Source of the DNA: Triatoma infestans
Lineage: Eukaryota; Arthropoda; Insecta; Hemiptera; Reduviidae
Assembly: GCA_011037195.1 (NCBI GenBank)
Contig: JAAEAF010000346.1
Coordinates: 164,205-228,204, forward strand
Direction: 5' to 3'
Length of the DNA: 64,000 nucleotides
The notes under the pieces are model-generated. The model was not told the origin of the DNA, ran no database searches, and was given only the letters and a program-made list of their open reading frames with translations. Positions 57,962 through 64,000 of this stretch are shown here, one piece after another. Position 1 is the stretch's first letter, and every line of letters begins with the position of its first letter. Position numbers and translations under genes: made by a program.

Positions 57962-60632
57962 CAGCTTGTCGTTCGAACCCATTTAGGCTTCTCCAATGGA
58001 ATGCTAACTCACTTAAAGACAAAGCTAATGAACTAGTTCAGGTCTTATCTGACATGGATATAGATTGCTGTGCCTTGTCTGAGACCAAACTTGCCTCAAC
58101 ACATAGAGTTAAATTAAATGGTTACGCTCTATACAGAAAAGACCGCAACTCAAGGGGAGGTGGTGTGGCTATCGCTGTTAAACGTAACATCAAACACGCT
58201 CTGGTCTCATTGCCCAGTCTTACTTCTTTCGAGGCAGTTGGTCTAGAGGTGTTTTTCGCCTCCATGTCTGTGCTCATTATCTCCTGTTATAGAGCCCCTA
58301 ACAAAAGATGGTATGATATTGACATATTAGAGCCTTTCTCATTGCATAGACGTGTTATCTTGCTGGGAGTCTTTAATGCAAGACACATTGCTTGGAATTG
58401 TACTACTAATAATTCAGCAGGCGAACAGTTGATTGATTTATCACTGGATCATGGTTTTGCTCTGAATACTCCTCATTTCCCTACATATTTCCCTCCCTCT
58501 CACCACCAGCCGAGTACTCTTGACATAGCTTTGATTAAAAATGTAAGGAATTTCACAACCCCTGTAAGTCATCCCGTCCTTTCAAGTAATCACAACCCTG
58601 TCTCTTTCCAACTGTTTCTTACCCCAATTGTACAACCCCCTCTAATGATCTTCGACTTCAAACATGCAAATTGGAGTAAGTTCAAAACCCTAATAAATGA
58701 GCACCTAAATCTTCATACTCAACCGACTGATTATTTTTCTATAGATGAATCATGAGTAAACTTAACTAACCTAATCGAATTTGCTGCCGCCGAACCGGTT
58801 CCTAGGCGTCCAGCTGGCTATACCCTCAACCTCCCAGATAATATTAAATTGTTGATTAAATTTAAAAACAAAATCAGACACCTTTTTCAAAGATACAGAA
58901 CACGCCCCCTTAAATCTTTACTCAACCGTCTACAGCACATTGTCAAGAAGCAGGTTCAGATTTGGAAGAACAGCAGGTGGCATACTTACATTTCTGCACT
59001 CGACCCTAATAACCCTTCCAACTGGAAGGTTGTCAGATACTTTAAAACCTATCCTAAAAATACAGACGACCATTCTCCAATCATATATAACGGTACTGAA
59101 GCTTGCTCTGATAACGATAAAGCAAATCTCATGGCTGAGTGTTGGAACAGGTACATTTGCAAAATGCCGACATGGGTGCCTCTACTCAGTGCAAAAAAGT
59201 AGAAATTGAAATTAAACATTTTCTCAAAAACTGTTCCTACCAACCTGCTGACTGCAAACTAACAAGTCCTAAAGAAATTTCCCAAATTATAAACTCTAGA
59301 AAGAATAAAAAGTCCCCAGGCCTCGATAATACACATAACCTGTTTCTAAAACACCTTCCTCGAAAAGCCCTTGTATTCTTAACCAACCTACTTAACAAAT
59401 CACTCACTCTTGGTCACTTCCCGACTCCTTGGAAAACCTCAAAAATTATCCTTATTTTAAAACCTTCAAAGTCTTTCAGTAACCCTAACAATTACAGGCC
59501 CATCAGTCTTCTGAGTTCCATCAGCAAAATTTTTGAAAGAATCCTATTAACAAGAATTAATAAGCATTTAGAAAGTAACGGTATCATCAGAGAGGAGCAG
59601 TTTGGCTTTAGGTGTGGTCTGTCCACAACTGCCCAGATAACTAGGCTAGTGGACAACATAACTGCTGCTTTCCATCACCGTAAACATACAGGTTTGGTGC
59701 TGATGGACATTCAGAAGGCTTTTGATACAGTCTGGAACGATGGTCTACTCTCTAGACTGATCAATTATAACTTCCCTCCCTACATCACCAAAATTGTCAT
59801 TCCTACCTGGTAAACAGAAAATTCCGTGTCAACATAAACTCCACCCTCTCTGAAGCTCACAAAATTGCTGCCGGAGTTCCTCAGGGTTCAATCATCGGCT
59901 CGGTGCTCTTTCTTATATATTTCAATACGCTGTTTAGCCCTAAAAACGTTAACTTGGCCTTATATGCTGACGACGTTGCTCTCTTTTCTTCCTCATGGAG
60001 AATTGACACAATTGCGCTCAGATTGTCAGAAGCAATGGCCTGCATCAGCAGATACTGTGATAGGTGGAAAATTAAAATTAACAGCAGCAAAACCGAAGCC
60101 ATTTTATTTTCCAAGCGAAGACCCGTACTCTGGAAAGAAGCAGGCAGTGCCTTGGACTAGCTCTGTTCGCTATCTAGGTGTCACTCTCGACCGTAAACTT
60201 ACCTTTACGCCTCACGTAAAGGAACGAAAGCATTAACAAAGGCAAGGCGGCGATCCGAGCGCTATTTCCGCTATTCTGCAGAGAGTCTAAACTGGCCCCT
60301 AGCAACAAGCTGTTGCATATAAGGTAGTTGTTAAACCCATGCTATTGTATGCATGCCCCTCCTGGAGTACTACCTGCAGAACTAATATCGATGGCCTGCA
60401 AATAATCCAAAACAAGTTTTTAAGGTTAGCAACAAACTCGCCACGGTATACTAGAATTAAGGATTTGCACGTGTATTGCAAAATGGACAAAATAGAAGTA
60501 TGCATTTTCCTTGCAACTGAAAAATTTTTTGCCTTTACTAGTCTTAGTAATAACTCGCTTTGCAGGAGCATAGGGGACTATGACGCTGGAGTTGATTACA
60601 GGCATCGCAGGGTGAGAAACATGCTCATATAA
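57958..60632 (+). pseudogene. Jockey-type ORF2, second copy
   Basis: Same domains, and the same GVFNA and SNH endonuclease changes. Private lesions: TGA at 58753-58755 (TGT in the first copy), a 1-base loss near 59,795 that ends the frame before GVPQGS, and a 1-base loss near 60,316. The frame changes near 59,180 and 60,150 are shared with the first copy. Confidence 0.86.
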
Positions 60633-60819
60633 AGGGAGTTTGTATTGCTTGGGGTTTTTGCCATTTTTTCCCCCTTAATATAACTGTTTCGTTTGTTTAA
60701 TTTTTTATTAATGTAAATAGTTAGGAGGTTATAGTATAAACTGAAACTCCATGTAAAAACTGTATATATGTATATATAATATTTTGAAATAAATGAATTG
60801 AATCGAATATTATGCTTAC

Positions 60820-61410
60820 TGACATTCTACTTATAGATCTAAAAATTTTAATAAAATGAAATAAATACTTGATTTATTAAGTGTATATTGATTTAGAGTG
60901 CATACAATACTTGTGTGAGGCGTGCTGAAATAAATAAATAATAAAAAAAAAAAGAAAAAAAAACTACTTAAGTATATCAGTACTCAGTGTCTGTCTAGAA
61001 GTTTGGGACATTTTAGCATATTTTTTTTTTTATTGCTCAGATCAAGTAGATGTACGTATTATAATTAAAATGCAAGAACTGCTACAAAATTAAATGTAAA
61101 AAATTCGATGTATTAGAAAATGTATAACCGTACAATTTCATAAACATTTATCTAAAATCAATCCGAAATAAGTTTATATATGGAACACATACTTTAATAT
61201 TTATGGGATATATCCAATTATTTATTTTATTCATTTTTTTGCTAAAAAATAAGGCTCTGACAGTTTTAAGAATTCATATACATTAATCCTGATATTTTGT
61301 TTGTAATATGTTTCTGGCCAAAGTGAAGTTCCAGAAGATTGATGTTAAGCATCCTATAATCTAGGAATTCCAATTAATTGTAGATTCAGCACTTACTTAA
61401 ATTCGACATT
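60820..61410. other. AT-rich non-coding spacer
   Basis: Copy of 24,540-25,130; no gene. Confidence 0.55.
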
Positions 61411-61795
61411 TTACTTATTGAATGCCAAGTTAAATTATCAAAATATTTGCATTTTTCTAAGATATTCTTTTTTTCCTTCCGCAAAAAATTTTAATAGCTA
61501 ATCAAATACTTTAAATAGATAAGTTTGAATGAATTTATTGATACATAAATTTCAATAGGTAATTCAAATTACGAACAATCAATATATAGGCAAGCGAGAA
61601 CACTTGGTTGTTATCATTAAGTAATGATACAGTCATAACATTATTACATTCGAAATTCAATAAAAATGACAGTGTGTGTTACAGAGTAACAATGTAATTT
61701 TTGGGTTGCGAGTTTTCTTTATGATAAAATTTAATTTATTAAATTAAAGCAAAAAGCTTTTTTTACTTTCCTAGTTTCATTTATTTATCTTTTTC
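61411..61795 (+). repeat. Orphan copy of the EcKL 5' flank
   Basis: Copy of 25,131-25,516: promoter-like block with no exon after it. Confidence 0.75.
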
Positions 61796-62205
61796 CCCAC
61801 AGACAAAAAATACTAATAATTGCCTAGTATTCATTATCCCTATATTATACACATTCCATTGACACTAAATAAATGATATTATTATTTCTAATTAAAATAA
61901 GTAGAAGTTTTGTATTTCGTAAAATAATGTTGGCACACATTTCTTTTATCACTACAATTAAATTTAAAGTATTATTTTTTTTATCAATTCTGAAAAATTT
62001 CGAAATTAGGTGACAAGATAAATTTCACTCACTTTAAAGTGAAAAAAAAAATTATTTCATTATTAGTTCAATACCCTTGTGATAACTAAAACACTCAAGA
62101 GTGCACTATTACTGGATGTGAATGGAATAAATGCCAGTTAGTATCTTACTTCTTTCGTCTATTTCTGCGCAAGTAACCAGCTTAGTTACTATAATTTGTC
62201 ATTAA
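61796..62205. other. Non-coding block shared by all four EcKL spacers
   Basis: Fourth copy of 8046-8429. Confidence 0.65.
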
Positions 62206-62209
62206 ATAT

Positions 62210-63530
62210 GGGAGAAACTGGGGCTTGCGCCCAAGTTTGACACTCTGGATCTACACTAGGATCATCAGACCCATGGTCACATATAGGTCGGTGGTGTGGT
62301 GGACCAAGATGCTGCAGAAGAGGATGGCGGGAAGGCTGGATGGGAACCAAAAGCCTGGGTTTCACGGGGGCAATGAAAAACCATCCCGACTGCGACGCTG
62401 GAAGTCCTCCTCAATTCGCCACCACAATATGAAGCCAGAATGGGGATAAATAGGCTGTTGCAAGGGCCGCCTCCCATCACCTCTAGGATCGTAGTAACCA
62501 GAGGATGATTGAGGAAATCAACGCTGACTATCTTCTTGGAATACCAACTGATGGGATGGTTCCTAGGTATCATTTCGAAAGGAACTTCCCAATTGTTATA
62601 CCTAGCAAGGGCGAATGGGACTGTGATCCCCAATTGTCGGTAACTCGATCTGGTATACAGATGGATCCAAAATCCGACTGAAACGGATCTGTTGCACGGG
62701 GGAGGGGGTCGATGGTGAACTTGATGTGCCTATGGAAGAGTGACAGTCAGGCAGCCCTGAAGGCACTTTCTTCGCACCAAATAGTCTCAAGACTGGTGTG
62801 GGATAGCTTACTTGCCCTAACGGCGGTGGGTACTAGGAATAAACTGACATTCGCCTGGGTGTCGGGACATGCGGGGTTTCTGGGCAAAAGTTAAAATCCG
62901 CCAAACAATATATAGGCGGATGCCCTAGAAAGAGCGGATGCCCTAGCGAGGGAGGGTTCGCAGGATACCTTTATAGACCCCGAACCCTTCTGCGGCTTGT
63001 CCAAGAGCTTATTCAAACTTCTATCAAAGGTTGGATAGAAGAATAGCGTCTGCGTTGGTGGGAGAGAATACCAGGACAGAGGCAAGCAAAGCTCTTTATC
63101 AAGAGACATTTGCCTAAATTTACCAGAGATCTACTGAGCCATACCCGAAGGGGTACAAGGCTAATTGTGGGTCTACTAAAAGGGCATTGTAGGCTGAACA
63201 GACACATGCACCGTCTACAACTTGCAGATAGTGCGGTATGCCGATTCTGCAAGTCAGAGGAAGAAACACCGGCGCACATTTTTTGTGTTTTTTCAATTGG
63301 AGACAGGCAATCCCGAAGCTATGAGCTTCATGACGGAGCCGCTCTCAGCTTTGCTAGGATTGATTAGGTGGGCAAAGCTGGGGGTTGTGCTGTAATTTAA
63401 GGGGATCCACAATAGACCTCGCTTGTATGAGTTGCTGCGACAAGTATTTCACTAGGTCGGTAAGATGGGCTTTCGCTATTTGCCATTATATTTGAATGAA
63501 TAAAATTAATTAATAATAATGAATTATAAT
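62210..63530 (+). pseudogene. LINE ORF2 3' fragment, second copy
   Basis: Copy of 25,930-27,250, with KSDSQAALKALSSHQ near 62,740 and CRFCKSEEETPAH near 63,240. A few single-base differences; no frame restored. Confidence 0.78.
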
Positions 63531-63580
63531 GGAAAAAACGCCAATGCCAGTCCATTTCCAGTCCATTATATTATTTATCT

Positions 63581-63913
63581 CTTTACTTATTGAATGGCAA
63601 GTTAAATTATCAAAATATTTGAATTTTTCTATGATATTCTTTTTTCTATTCCACTAAAAACTTTAATAGCTAATCAAATAATTCAATAGATAAGTTTAAA
63701 TGAATTTATTGATATATAAATTGGATTATGTTTATTCCAATAACGTACAAACAATATATAGTCAAGCGAGGACACTTTTCTTCGTGATAAAATTTAATTG
63801 TTTGCAAAAAGTTTTTTAACTTACCTAGTTTCATTTATTTTTCTTTTTTTTGACAGATTTAAACGTTTTTTAGAAATAAAAGTCAAAAGTTTATCTCTAA
63901 AAGTTTGAGCAAG
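63581..63913 (+). promoter_or_regulatory. 5' flank / putative promoter of EcKL-D
   Basis: Like the flank of EcKL-B but missing about 110 bases near 63,775 (after GCGAGGACACTT), while keeping the 37 bases next to the ATG that B has lost. Confidence 0.5.
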
Positions 63914-63943
63914 ATGGAATTACAAACAGCTTTTGAAAGAAAT
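63914..63943 (+). CDS. EcKL-D exon 1 (gene continues past the window)
   Basis: MELQTAFERN followed by GTGAGT. Start of a fourth EcKinase-like gene; the other exons lie beyond base 64,000. The flanks are B-like, so the rest of the gene may resemble EcKL-B. Confidence 0.7.
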
Positions 63944-64000
63944 GTGAGTATCTTTGAAGTTTTCAATAAATATTCTCATTGGCTGAAATAAACAGAACAA

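Larger units (their letters stand above)
56598..60819 (+). mobile_element. Jockey-type retrotransposon, second copy
   Basis: Same target duplications (56598-56610 and 60807-60819) and flanks as the element at 20317-24539, so it was copied by the segmental duplication and did not insert independently. It has its own extra lesions in ORF2. Confidence 0.92.
44158..64000. repeat. Second copy of a 36.2-kb higher-order unit (start of the copy)
   Basis: From about 44,158 to the window end the sequence follows 7,650 to about 27,790 in order and orientation, with offsets of about 36,200-36,510 that settle near 36,281. Long stretches (for example 14-24.6 kb against 50.3-60.9 kb) look more than 99% identical; the first 2.5 kb is less similar. 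It includes EcKL-C, the second jockey-type copy and the start of EcKL-D. Confidence 0.93.

Overview
This is AT-rich, intron-containing animal DNA dominated by transposable-element relics. It looks like an arthropod nuclear genome, probably an insect and possibly hemipteran: the only host gene family present is the insect-expanded ecdysteroid-kinase-like family (EcKinase / CHK-kinase-like), and the mobile DNA is jockey-type, RNase H-bearing LINE, mariner, Harbinger-like and hAT. The species is inferred, not shown.

Layout. Bases 1-7.6 kb are single-copy here: repeat relics, a 320-bp tandem satellite (1.5-4.6 kb) invaded by a mariner element and by a fold-back element, and a Harbinger-like MITE inside a LINE fragment. 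From about 7.65 kb a 36.2-kb higher-order unit begins and starts again at 44.16 kb. Each unit holds two six-exon EcKinase-like genes in tandem on the + strand. Unit 1 has EcKL-A (10.5-18.8 kb) and EcKL-B (27.7-37.8 kb). Unit 2 has EcKL-C (46.8-55.1 kb, nearly identical to A) and the first exon of EcKL-D (63.9 kb, B-like flanks; cut by the window end).

Gene state. EcKL-B reads through six exons with good splice sites and gives a 412-residue kinase-like protein with the HGD-x4-N and DFQ motifs. EcKL-A and EcKL-C share two lesions: a 57-nt in-frame loss in exon 4 and a G-to-A change that destroys the exon 5 splice acceptor. The only AG nearby gives a stop codon at the junction, so both are probable pseudogenes. 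EcKL-C is also a patchwork: around exons 2 and 3 it matches B, elsewhere A, which suggests gene conversion.

Mobile DNA. A 4.2-kb jockey-type LINE with 13-bp target duplications sits 3' of A and C but not B; the empty site is visible at 39.8 kb. The spacer after B carries a tRNA-derived SINE and a minus-strand LINE that is split by a solo LTR. Introns 1 and 3 carry fold-back repeats whose ends resemble hammerhead ribozyme cores. The near-identical 36-kb copies could be a true recent segmental duplication or a false duplication in the assembly; sequence alone cannot decide.
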